DNA of 11,638 bases from JAYZVT01 sp050248375 (GTDB taxonomy: Bacteria; Pseudomonadota; Alphaproteobacteria; Rhizobiales; Methyloligellaceae), in assembly GCA_050248375.1 (NCBI GenBank), contig JBFWSL010000098.1:1-11638 (forward strand), read 5' to 3'. The notes beneath the pieces were generated by a model. That model was not told where the DNA came from and ran no database searches. It saw nothing but the letters and a program-made list of their open reading frames with translations. The position numbers and the translations under genes are program-made. Shown here piece after piece: positions 1 to 8,152 of this stretch (within the stretch, counting starts at the first letter, position 1; each line of letters starts with the position of its first letter).

Positions 1-87
1 TGGCGGGAATGCCGCACAAGTTGCCGCAGCGGCATCGAAAGCGCAATTCTCTCATGCGTTTCCCGGAAAAATGCGTATTCTGCGGGC

Positions 88-813
88 ATGTCGATCTGGG
101 GGAAATTGGCGGGCGCTGCGGCGGGACTGGCGGTTGGCGGTCCTATTGGCGCCCTGCTCGGCGGAGTAGCCGGTCACTTCGTCATCGACCGCGACAAGGC
201 GGGCGAGGGCGAAGGGGGCGAGAATCAGGTTGCGTTCACGGTTGGCGTCATCGCGCTCGGCGCGAAGATGGCCAAGGCGGACGGCGTCGTCACCAAGGAC
301 GAGGTCAACGCCTTCAAGGACGTGTTCAAGGTGCCCGAAGGCGAAATGAAGAATGTCGCCCGGGTCTTCAACCTGGCGAAGCAGGACGTGGCCGGATACG
401 AGGCCTATGCCGAGCAACTCGCCACCATGTTCAAGAAGAACCGCAAGCTGCTCGAGGATATCCTCGACGGCCTCTTCCACATCGCGGGCGCGGACGAGAT
501 GATGCACCCCAAGGAAGAGGAATACCTGAACAACGTGGCGCGCAAGTTCGGCTTCACCGACACCGAGTTCCAGTACATCAAGGCGCGGCACGTGCGCTCG
601 GCCAAGCGGAACCCGTATGACGTGCTCGGTGTGACGCCGGATATCAGCAACGACGCGCTGAAGTCGCACTACCGCAAGCTGGTGGCGGAGAATCATCCCG
701 ACAAGCTGGTGGCGCGCGGCGTGCCGAAGGAATTCGTCACCATGGCGAACGAGAAGATAGCCACCATCAACGAGGCCTACGATCAGATCGCCAAGGAGCG
801 TGGCATTTCCTGA
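88..813 (+). CDS. djlA: DjlA-like membrane-anchored co-chaperone (TerB + J domain)
   Basis: Predicted inner-membrane co-chaperone that would stimulate the ATPase of a DnaK-type Hsp70 through its J domain. The 241-residue product starts with a glycine/alanine-rich hydrophobic segment (about residues 7-33) resembling the glycine-zipper anchor of DjlA. A helical TerB-like domain (about 45-165) follows, with acidic patches such as KADGVVTKDEV. A C-terminal J domain (about 175-240) has the essential HPD tripeptide at 203-205, preceded by YDVLGV and YRKLVAENHPDK. A C-terminal J domain behind TerB is the DjlA layout rather than the DnaJ layout; there is no Gly/Phe region or cysteine-rich zinc centre. 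The start at 88 is chosen because it opens the hydrophobic segment; the Shine-Dalgarno signal is weak. The amidase gene follows after 27 bases, so co-transcription is likely. Function is inferred from domain order. Confidence 0.88.
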   Translation: MSIWGKLAGAAAGLAVGGPIGALLGGVAGHFVIDRDKAGEGEGGENQVAFTVGVIALGAKMAKADGVVTKDEVNAFKDVFKVPEGEMKNVARVFNLAKQDVAGYEAYAEQLATMFKKNRKLLEDILDGLFHIAGADEMMHPKEEEYLNNVARKFGFTDTEFQYIKARHVRSAKRNPYDVLGVTPDISNDALKSHYRKLVAENHPDKLVARGVPKEFVTMANEKIATINEAYDQIAKERGIS

Positions 814-840
814 CGCCGGCGCAATCGTGCCGAGGCCGAC

Positions 841-1605
841 ATGACCGACAAGCCCGACAGCCCGCTGGCGCGAAGCTTCATCCGGTCGCCAAATTTCGGC
901 GACCGCCGTGACGGACGGCGTCCCGACATACTGCTGCTGCATTACACCGGCATGGAGTCCGCGGACGCCGCGCTCGACTGGCTGGTGAACCCGCAGTCCA
1001 GCGTCTCCTGCCACTATCTGGTGGACGAGGCCGGGGTCATCACGCAGATGGTGGCCGAGGACAAGCGTGCCTGGCATGCGGGCGCGTCCTGCTGGGCGGG
1101 CGAAACGGACATCAACTCCTCCTCCATCGGTATCGAGATTCACAATCCCGGCCACGACTTCGAGTATCCGCCCTTTCCCGAAGCGCAGATGCAGGCGGTC
1201 GAGGCGTTGTGCCTCGACATACTCGGCCGTCATGACATTCCGGCCCGGCGCGTGCTGGCGCATTCCGACGTGGCGCCGGAACGCAAGATCGACCCCGGCG
1301 AGAAGTTCGACTGGAAGCGCCTGGCGGAAGCGGGCGCCGGCCTGTGGGTGCCGCCCGGGCCGCCCGGTTCCGGCGAAGGCCTTGGGCCCGGCAGCGGCGG
1401 CGGCGCGGTGAAGGCGTTGCAGGAGAAGCTTCGCGCCTATGGCTATGAGGTCGAGGCGACGGGCGAGTATGACGACCGGACCTATGTCACTGTCGCCGCC
1501 TTCCAGAGACATTTCCGGCCCGACCGCATCGATGGCATCGCCGATCTCTCAACGGTGGCGACGCTCGACAAGCTTCTGGACAAGATCGCCACGCCGGTGG
1601 GCTGA
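841..1605 (+). CDS. ampD: N-acetylmuramoyl-L-alanine amidase, AmpD type with peptidoglycan-binding domain
   Basis: Zinc amidase of the Amidase_2 family. It is expected to cleave the bond between (anhydro)muramic acid and L-alanine in muropeptides during wall recycling. Of 254 residues, about 1-165 form the catalytic domain. Predicted zinc ligands are His34 (LLHYTG), His141 (AHSDV) and Asp151 (KIDPG). Glu99 (IGIEIHNPG) and Lys149 match the catalytic residues of AmpD. A Gly/Pro-rich linker (about 170-188) leads to a PG_binding_1-type domain (about 189-250; KALQEKLRAYGY, FQRHF, DGIADLSTV). There is no signal peptide, so a cytoplasmic location and an AmpD-like recycling role are favoured over the periplasmic or lipoprotein AmiD role, although AmiD also has a binding domain. 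A GAGG motif sits 7 bases before the ATG. It probably forms an operon with the co-chaperone gene upstream. The symbol rests on family and lack of an export signal; an AmiD-like protein is the alternative. Confidence 0.88.
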   Translation: MTDKPDSPLARSFIRSPNFGDRRDGRRPDILLLHYTGMESADAALDWLVNPQSSVSCHYLVDEAGVITQMVAEDKRAWHAGASCWAGETDINSSSIGIEIHNPGHDFEYPPFPEAQMQAVEALCLDILGRHDIPARRVLAHSDVAPERKIDPGEKFDWKRLAEAGAGLWVPPGPPGSGEGLGPGSGGGAVKALQEKLRAYGYEVEATGEYDDRTYVTVAAFQRHFRPDRIDGIADLSTVATLDKLLDKIATPVG

Positions 1606-1730
1606 ACATGTTGCCATGGAGCCTTGCACCGTTCGCCGGAGCGATGACGCGACGGGCCCTTAGTTTCGCCGCGATCATGGCATTCACTGTCGCCGGGGCC
1701 CGGGCATGTAACGAGTGAACGGGGATGAAC

Positions 1731-2021
1731 ATGGCGACAAACGAACTCGACCGCCTGCGCACGCTTGCCGGATTCGCGGAGCAGATCAGCGCGATGGCCG
1801 ACGACAGCGAAGACGCGCGGCACCGTATCCAGAAGCTGGTGGCGAAGGCCGAGAGCGAGATCAAGTCGAGAAGCCTGGAGATCCAGCTCCAGCGTTCGCA
1901 TATTTCGCTGCTGAAGCAACTCGACGCCTTCCTCAGCCGGCCGGCGGAGCCTGCCGCCGCGCTGCGCATCTCCGGCGACGAATACACCAATTCCCGGCGC
2001 GCTATCGTCACCGAGAACTGA
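1731..2021 (+). CDS. Small coiled-coil protein of unknown function
   Basis: I do not recognise this family. The product (96 residues from the ATG at 1731, 98 from the in-frame ATG at 1725) is mostly charged alpha-helix. A likely coiled coil covers about residues 5-65, with heptad-like spacing of Leu, Ile and Ala (ELDRLRTLAGFAEQI, LVAKAESEI, LQRSHISLLKQLDAFL), followed by a short polar tail with DEYTNSRRAIVTE. There is no signal peptide or membrane segment. The start at 1731 is preferred because GGGGA at 1721-1725 then has normal spacing; with 1725 it would abut the start codon. It lies 125 bases after the amidase gene and is closed by a strong hairpin terminator at 2053-2090. Codon use looks like its neighbours. 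A cytoplasmic structural or adaptor protein is possible, but nothing in the sequence says so directly. Confidence 0.7.
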   Translation: MATNELDRLRTLAGFAEQISAMADDSEDARHRIQKLVAKAESEIKSRSLEIQLQRSHISLLKQLDAFLSRPAEPAAALRISGDEYTNSRRAIVTEN

Positions 2022-2052
2022 ACCGGACGCGAGGCCGGCGTCCCGAGGGGAG

Positions 2053-2097
2053 AGGCTGCCCGGCCGCCCATGCGGCGGCCGGCGCAGCCTTTCCTTA
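2053..2097 (+). terminator. Rho-independent terminator-like hairpin after the coiled-coil gene
   Basis: A 16-base-pair stem (5' arm 2053-2068, 3' arm 2074-2090, one bulged C at 2083) with a 5-base loop at 2069-2073. It is followed on the plus strand by TTTCCTTAT. The 5' arm starts AGGCTGC and the 3' arm ends GCAGCCT. It sits 32 bases after the coiled-coil stop codon, between convergent genes, so it is well placed to end the djlA-ampD transcript. Read on the minus strand it lacks a T-tract. Confidence 0.75.
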
Positions 2098-2122
2098 TCC
2101 GGCGCGCGCGGGGATGCCGGGA

Positions 2123-2542
2123 TCAGCTTGCGTCCAGCCTCTTCCTGGTCACGGCAAGGACCGTGAAGCGCCGTGTGCCGCGCTCGGGCGTGGTCCAGTC
2201 GATGCTGCCGCCTTCGGCCAGGCCGATGAGCGCGGTGCCGATGGGCGTCAGGATGGAGACGCGCCCGGAGGCGATGTCGGCATCGGGCGGGTAGACGAGA
2301 CGGATCTCGCGCTCGATGCCGGTGGTCTCGTCGCGGAAGCGCACCAGCGCGTTCATGGTCACCACGTCCGAAGGCACGCTGGCGCGCAGCTCGGCCCGCT
2401 CGATCTCGTCGCTCAGGCGCGCGGCTGCGTCAGGCAGGTGACGCTGCGCGGCGGTGGCGAGCGAGGAGAGGCGGTGATAGTCCTCCTTCGAGAGCACCAG
2501 CGGCGGAAGGGCCGGCGGTGCAGGATTCGCCTGTCGGGTCAT
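2123..2542 (-). CDS. Rnk-like protein (GreA/GreB C-terminal domain family)
   Basis: 139-residue protein of the family annotated as nucleoside diphosphate kinase regulator (Rnk). These proteins carry a short helical N-terminus and the GreA/GreB C-terminal FKBP-like domain, and Rnk is known to bind RNA polymerase near the secondary channel. Visible here: helical LSKEDYHRLSSLA (17-29), then DVVTMNALVRFRD (59-71), then the family signature SILTPIGTALIGLAEG (96-111) and a beta-rich end (TRRFTVLAVTRKR). The start at 2542 is set by GGGAG seven bases upstream on the minus strand; the reading frame stays open far upstream through the neighbouring gene, but that extension is a shadow. It follows the zinc-ribbon paralogue after 31 bases, so the two are likely one operon. 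The N-terminal helical part is short compared with true GreA, so cleavage-factor activity is unlikely. A role at RNA polymerase is inferred from the family. Confidence 0.83.
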   Translation of the reverse strand: MTRQANPAPPALPPLVLSKEDYHRLSSLATAAQRHLPDAAARLSDEIERAELRASVPSDVVTMNALVRFRDETTGIEREIRLVYPPDADIASGRVSILTPIGTALIGLAEGGSIDWTTPERGTRRFTVLAVTRKRLDAS

Positions 2543-2573
2543 GTCCGTTCTCCCGGATGTGTTCGCCGTCATT

Positions 2574-3173
2574 TCAGGCCGTCCTCGGGCCAGGATCGTC
2601 ATCGGGACTTCGGGGAACCGGCGGCGGAGTATGCCAGCGCGGGAAGCCGACAAGCTGACCCATCCACCTCGCCTCCAGGCGGCGCGCGGCCTCGGGCTGA
2701 TAGGCGACTTTCTCGATGGTGACGTATTCGACCGCGTCTTCGGGCAGCCTGACGGGCAGTCGGTCGCCGGCGGCGCGGCCGAGCAGGGCGATGCCGCGCG
2801 GGGTGCCGAGGTCGAGGGCGAGGCCGAGCGGATAGCCGCTGCTCGACAGCGCCAGAACGCATTCAACGGGCCTCTGCCCATCGACGGTGACATAGAGGCG
2901 GCTGCCGATGGTGACGCGATGAGCGCCGATGTCCTCGGGCAGCAGCACATGCGCGGTGTCGAGCTTGCGGCGGATGGCCTCGGCCACGCAGTCGAGGCCG
3001 GCATAGCGCTCCGACAGCGACTGCAACACCGCATGGTCGCGAGTGGTGAGGTGAACGGATTCGTCGCCATGGGCCATAGGTCCGGCTTCGCCCAGGGGGG
3101 CGGCGCAGGTGGGGCAGGCGGTATAGCGGAAGTCGTGAAGCTGCATGCCGCAGCGGGGGCAGTATATGGACAT
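2574..3173 (-). CDS. Zinc-ribbon protein with Rnk/GreA-GreB C-terminal-like domain
   Basis: 199-residue protein with two visible modules. Residues 1-25 form a zinc ribbon with CPRCG at 5-9 and CPTC at 20-23; the four cysteines are 5, 8, 20 and 23. Residues 40-165 resemble Rnk: LTTRDHAVLQSLSER, then a segment rich in VLLPEDIGAHRVTIGSRLYV (77-96), then LGTPRGIALLGRAAGDRLPV (122-141) and VTIEKVAYQPEAARRL. This parallels TPIGTALIGLAEG of the next gene downstream. A proline-rich tail (182-199) ends the protein. The start is supported by GGAGAAGG just upstream of the ATG on the minus strand. Its gene lies 31 bases before the plain Rnk-like gene, so the pair is probably co-transcribed. I infer interaction with RNA polymerase or with nucleic acid through the ribbon; no catalytic motif is seen. 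The family assignment rests on the signature and on the tandem paralogue. Confidence 0.8.
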   Translation of the reverse strand: MSIYCPRCGMQLHDFRYTACPTCAAPLGEAGPMAHGDESVHLTTRDHAVLQSLSERYAGLDCVAEAIRRKLDTAHVLLPEDIGAHRVTIGSRLYVTVDGQRPVECVLALSSSGYPLGLALDLGTPRGIALLGRAAGDRLPVRLPEDAVEYVTIEKVAYQPEAARRLEARWMGQLVGFPRWHTPPPVPRSPDDDPGPRTA

Positions 3174-3434
3174 GGTCCTTCTCCGGCCGCGCGAAGGCGC
3201 GGTTCGCTTGCATGGATTTCATGGGTTGGCGGCGCCCCGGACCCGGGCGCCTGAATGGCAAGCGAGCCCGGGGCTAGCTGCTTGCGAGCAGCTTGCCTGT
3301 CTGGCGCAGAAAGAGCTGATGCCGGGCGTTGATGACCATGACGCCATGATGGCCATTCGTGCGGCTTCTGTCCACCTCGGGGGATCAGGTCATTCGGCCG
3401 CACGCCCGATTTCCGGGATTTTTTTCGCGGCGGC
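3174..3434. other. Intergenic region between zinc-ribbon gene and rnpB promoter
   Basis: About 260 bases without a convincing gene. It must hold the promoter of the minus-strand Rnk-like pair, but I could not pick a clear -35/-10. It contains a perfect 7-base-pair hairpin at 3276-3293 (AGCTGCT, loop TGCG) without a T-tract. A T7 run at 3419-3425 sits just upstream of the rnpB -35 box and could act as an UP-like element. Confidence 0.5.
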
Positions 3435-3464
3435 TTGACGGAAAGCCCGTCCGGGCCCTTATTC
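3435..3464 (+). promoter_or_regulatory. rnpB promoter (-35 / -10)
   Basis: TTGACG at 3435-3440, an 18-base spacer, then TTATTC at 3459-3464 (or CTTATT one base earlier with a 17-base spacer). The expected transcription start falls at about 3470, which is exactly where the P1 helix of RNase P RNA begins. The agreement of promoter and RNA 5' end supports both calls. Confidence 0.72.
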
Positions 3465-3469
3465 AGGAG

Positions 3470-3882
<413 letters not shown>

Positions 3883-3892
3883 ATCTCGATAC

Positions 3893-3932
3893 CGGCCGGC
3901 TTGCGGGAAACCGCGGGCCGGCCGTCCAGTTT
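3893..3932 (+). terminator. Terminator-like hairpin after rnpB
   Basis: A stem of about 14 base pairs including two G-T wobbles (3893-3906 with 3911-3924), capped by a GAAA tetraloop at 3907-3910. It starts 11 bases after the RNase P RNA end. The downstream T-tract is weak (CAGTTTC), so it may serve both as a transcription stop and as a block to 3' trimming. Confidence 0.6.
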
Positions 3933-3943
3933 CGCGGGGGCGA

Positions 3944-3980
3944 TTGCTATGTGTCAGTTTAACATATATTCTGACATACA
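3944..3980 (+). promoter_or_regulatory. Promoter and candidate autoregulatory operator of the toxin-antitoxin operon
   Basis: An AT-rich island in GC-rich surroundings. It holds an inverted repeat TGTCAG (3952-3957) / CTGACA (3971-3976) with a 13-base spacer; extending to 10-base arms (3948-3957 and 3971-3980) gives 8 of 10 matches. Between the arms is a -10-like TATATT (3965-3970). A possible -35 TTGCTA (3944-3949) has a short 15-base spacer. The right arm runs into the antitoxin ATG at 3980. The layout suits repression by the VapB-type antitoxin, inferred from position and symmetry. Confidence 0.6.
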
Positions 3981-4189
3981 TGGAAAAGACACAGGTCTAT
4001 CTGCGCAAGGAAGAGCTTGACGCGCTGCGCGAGGCCGCGAAGCGGTCCGGGCGCAGCGTGGCGGAACTCGTGCGCGAGGCCATACGGCAAACTGTCCTGC
4101 GGCCCGAGACGACCGGTCCCGTCGCCATCTGGGACGGGACGCCGAAGCGTTCGTCCCTCGATCATGACAGCGTGCACGACGAGCCCTGA
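3980..4189 (+). CDS. vapB: VapB-type ribbon-helix-helix antitoxin
   Basis: 69-residue antitoxin partner of the PIN toxin that follows. The N-terminus is a ribbon-helix-helix DNA-binding fold: strand KTQVYLRKEELDALREAA (3-20), then RSGRSVAELVREAIRQTV (21-38). The C-terminal part (TTGPVAIWDGTPKRSSLDHD) is the expected toxin-neutralising tail. The ATG at 3980 is chosen because the frame upstream runs into rnpB and because the fold begins right at MEKTQVYL; an in-frame TTG at 3944 behind a G-rich stretch is a weaker alternative. No Shine-Dalgarno precedes the ATG, and the likely -10 is only 9 bases upstream, so the mRNA may be leaderless. The stop codon overlaps the toxin start (TGATG), suggesting translational coupling. 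The protein probably represses its own promoter through the adjoining dyad. Confidence 0.84.
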   Translation: MEKTQVYLRKEELDALREAAKRSGRSVAELVREAIRQTVLRPETTGPVAIWDGTPKRSSLDHDSVHDEP

Positions 4190-4605
4190 TGCGTCAGGGC
4201 GAGGCGGTCTTCGTCGACAGCGGGGCGTGGATCGCGCTGGCCCTGACCCGGGATCCTCTGCACGGGCGGGCTCGTGAACAGTGGGACATGCTTCAGGGAG
4301 CCGGCGCCAGGCTCCATACGTCCGTCCCCGTGGTCATCGAGACTTTCACGTTCCTCGACCGCAACGCCAGCAGGGACGTTGCCCTGATCTGGAAGGAATC
4401 GGTCTGCGAAGGGGAACGCGTCGGTATTCTTTCCTGCGAGCTCCGCGATCTGGAACAGTCTTGGGGGTATTTTCGCCGCGCCGATCTGTACAAATTGTCG
4501 GCCGTGGACGCGACGAGTTTCGCGATCATGAAGCGCGCCCGCATCCGGCTCGCCTATGCCTTCGATCATCATTTTGCGATGGCGGGGTTCAGACTGGTTG
4601 GATAG
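4189..4605 (+). CDS. vapC: PIN-domain ribonuclease toxin, VapC-like
   Basis: 138-residue PIN-domain protein, expected to be a magnesium-dependent endoribonuclease toxin acting on a structured RNA such as tRNA or rRNA; the target cannot be read from sequence. The acidic metal-binding set is visible: Asp10 (VFVDSGAWIAL), Glu51 (VVIETFTFL), Asp107 (LSAVDATSFAIM) and Asp126 (AYAFDHHFAMAGF). The closing AFDxHFxxxGF block is typical of VapC. Length is normal for the family. It begins at the antitoxin stop (one-base overlap) with no good ribosome-binding site of its own, as expected for a coupled toxin. No frameshift or missing catalytic residue is seen, so the module looks intact. It faces katG tail to tail across a 186-base gap holding two hairpins. 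Confidence 0.87.
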   Translation: MRQGEAVFVDSGAWIALALTRDPLHGRAREQWDMLQGAGARLHTSVPVVIETFTFLDRNASRDVALIWKESVCEGERVGILSCELRDLEQSWGYFRRADLYKLSAVDATSFAIMKRARIRLAYAFDHHFAMAGFRLVG

Positions 4606-4665
4606 TGCATCGCCTGTTTGTGTCCCACGCATTTTCCGGGCGGTTGGCTGCAAGCGCAATTGAGA

Positions 4666-4695
4666 ACGGCCGGCGGTGTGCATGCCGCCGGCCGT
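4666..4695 (-). terminator. Perfect 11-bp hairpin between vapC and katG
   Basis: Arms 4666-4676 and 4685-4695 pair perfectly (ACGGCCGGCGG with its complement) around an 8-base loop. It lies 60 bases after the vapC stop and about 96 bases beyond the katG stop, so it could end transcription from either side. Neither flank has a strong T-tract, so a bidirectional or Rho-assisted stop is possible. Confidence 0.5.
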
Positions 4696-4701
4696 CCTGT
4701 T

Positions 4702-4728
4702 GGCGGTCCGTGAGGAGGTCGGACCGCC
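4702..4728 (-). terminator. Second hairpin downstream of katG
   Basis: Arms 4702-4709 (GGCGGTCC) and 4721-4728 (GGACCGCC) form an 8-base-pair stem with an 11-base loop, 63 bases beyond the katG stop codon. It stands next to the 11-bp hairpin at 4666-4695, giving tandem structures between convergent genes. No T-tract is present. Confidence 0.4.
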
Positions 4729-4791
4729 TCATCCCCCGCGCCAATTGGGCAGAGACGCGGGGGAATGCCTGTATGTGCAGCCTGGCCGCGA

Positions 4792-6975
<2,184 letters not shown>

Positions 6976-7145
6976 GTGCTTTCTCTCCCTTGGGGTGCGC
7001 AGTCCGGCCGTTCTTCGGCGTCGGTGTGATCGCGCGCTCGCGGACAGACTGGAAATCAGGGCTTCTCCGGTGCCGCCGAAGCCGGCGGCGCATGCGGGCC
7101 TGCCTGCATGCGCCTTTCCGAAGGCCGAAGGAGGTTGTTGCACCG

Positions 7146-7211
7146 GATAACGATAAGGTCTAATTGCATTTTCAAATCAGTTCGATTAGTTTTTCTGATT
7201 GAAAAATTGCA
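7146..7211. promoter_or_regulatory. katG-oxyR divergent control region with long imperfect dyad
   Basis: An AT-rich patch in the 252-base gap between katG and oxyR. Left arm 7165-7180 (TGCATTTTCAAATCAG) and right arm 7195-7211 (CTGATTGAAAAATTGCA) are inverted copies apart from small indels, with 14 bases between them. An inner AATC-N5-GATT dyad (7175-7187) sits in the same patch. A possible katG promoter on the minus strand has -35 TTGAAA (7175-7170) and -10 GTTATC (7151-7146), spaced by 18, so the dyad would lie over and just upstream of it, as expected for OxyR activation. The dyad is seen directly; OxyR binding is inferred. Confidence 0.55.
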
Positions 7212-7227
7212 CGGCGGAATCCGGCAC

Positions 7228-8145
7228 TTGGCCATCACCCTTCGACAGTTGCGCTATCTCCAGGCGCTGGCGGAAACGCTCCACTTCGGCAAGGCGGCGC
7301 GGGCCTGCGCGGTCTCGCAGCCGGCGCTCAGCATGCAGATCAAGGAGCTGGAGGACACGCTCGGCGTGGAGCTGGTTGAACGCAGGCGCGCCTCGGTGCA
7401 GCTTACCGATGAAGGCCGGGAAGTCGTCCGCTGCGCCGCCCGGGTGCTGCTCGACGTGCAGGACATAGAGGCGGTCGGCGCCAAGGGGCAGGGGCCGCTC
7501 GGCCGCCGTCTGACGCTCGGGGTGATCCCGACGGTCGCGCCGTATTTCCTGCCCCGCGTGCTCAGCGAACTGCAGCGGCGCTATCCGTCGCTGGAGGTGC
7601 ATCTGCAGGAAGCGCGAACGGAGCGTTTGCTGGAGGAGGTGGGCCGGGGCGTTCTCGACGCCGCGGTGCTGGCGCTTCCCGTGGCCGACGAGCGGTTCCG
7701 GTCCGCGCCCATCCTGAACGACCGTTTCCTGCTGGCGGTGCCGTCCAACCGGGAGATACCCGATCCGGCGCGGCTGGTGGACCTGCAGCCGGGATCGCTG
7801 ATCCTGCTGGAGGAAGGACACTGCCTGCGCGATCAGGCGCTCGACGTGTGCGGCCCGGATGCGTCGGGCCTGATGAACCGCTTCGGCGCGACCAGCCTCG
7901 CCACTATCATGCAGATGGTGGCGGGGGGCTACGGCAGCACGCTTGTCCCCGAGATGGCGGTGCCGGTGGAATTCCACGAAGGCATGAATGTGCGGCTCAC
8001 CCATTTCGCGGGCAAGGAGCCGGCGCGCACCATCGGCCTCATCTGGCGCAAGTCCGTTCCCCGTCCCGGACGTTTCGAGACGCTTGCGTCGGCGCTGTCG
8101 GAAATCTGGAGTGCTGCGCGTCCGCAGATGGTCGAGCCGGCATGA
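7228..8145 (+). CDS. oxyR: Peroxide-sensing LysR-family regulator OxyR
   Basis: LysR-type transcription regulator that senses hydrogen peroxide through a disulfide and controls defence genes, presumably including the divergent katG. An N-terminal winged helix-turn-helix (ITLRQLRYLQALAETLHFGK, then AVSQPALSMQIKELEDTLGV) is followed by a regulatory domain. With a TTG start at 7228 the protein is 305 residues long, the E. coli OxyR length, and the redox cysteines fall at Cys199 and Cys208 (GHCLRDQALDVCG), the same numbers as in E. coli. An ATG at 7108 in the same frame would add 40 arginine-rich, unfamily-like residues translated from the control region, so I reject it. A second in-frame TTG at 7207 is less well placed. 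A GCGGAA motif lies 8 bases before 7228. The stop codon is only 7 bases from that of the hydrolase on the other strand. Confidence 0.94.
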   Translation: MAITLRQLRYLQALAETLHFGKAARACAVSQPALSMQIKELEDTLGVELVERRRASVQLTDEGREVVRCAARVLLDVQDIEAVGAKGQGPLGRRLTLGVIPTVAPYFLPRVLSELQRRYPSLEVHLQEARTERLLEEVGRGVLDAAVLALPVADERFRSAPILNDRFLLAVPSNREIPDPARLVDLQPGSLILLEEGHCLRDQALDVCGPDASGLMNRFGATSLATIMQMVAGGYGSTLVPEMAVPVEFHEGMNVRLTHFAGKEPARTIGLIWRKSVPRPGRFETLASALSEIWSAARPQMVEPA

Positions 8146-8152
8146 GGCCCCA

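Noticed and set aside
1..55. Minus-strand start (ATG at 55) reading MRELRFRCRCGNLCGIPA to the window edge
   Set aside because: Only 18 codons are visible, the start is 32 bases from the divergent djlA start, and no ribosome-binding site is clear. The cysteine spacing is suggestive but not enough.
52..1512. Long minus-strand open frame opposite djlA and ampD
   Set aside because: It lies antisense to two well-supported genes and has the repetitive His/Arg/Val/Leu composition of a shadow frame in GC-rich DNA.
3405..3425. CCCG/CGGG mini-hairpin followed by T7, as a plus-strand terminator
   Set aside because: The stem has only 4 base pairs and there is no plus-strand gene upstream to terminate. 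The T-run is more likely part of the rnpB promoter upstream region.
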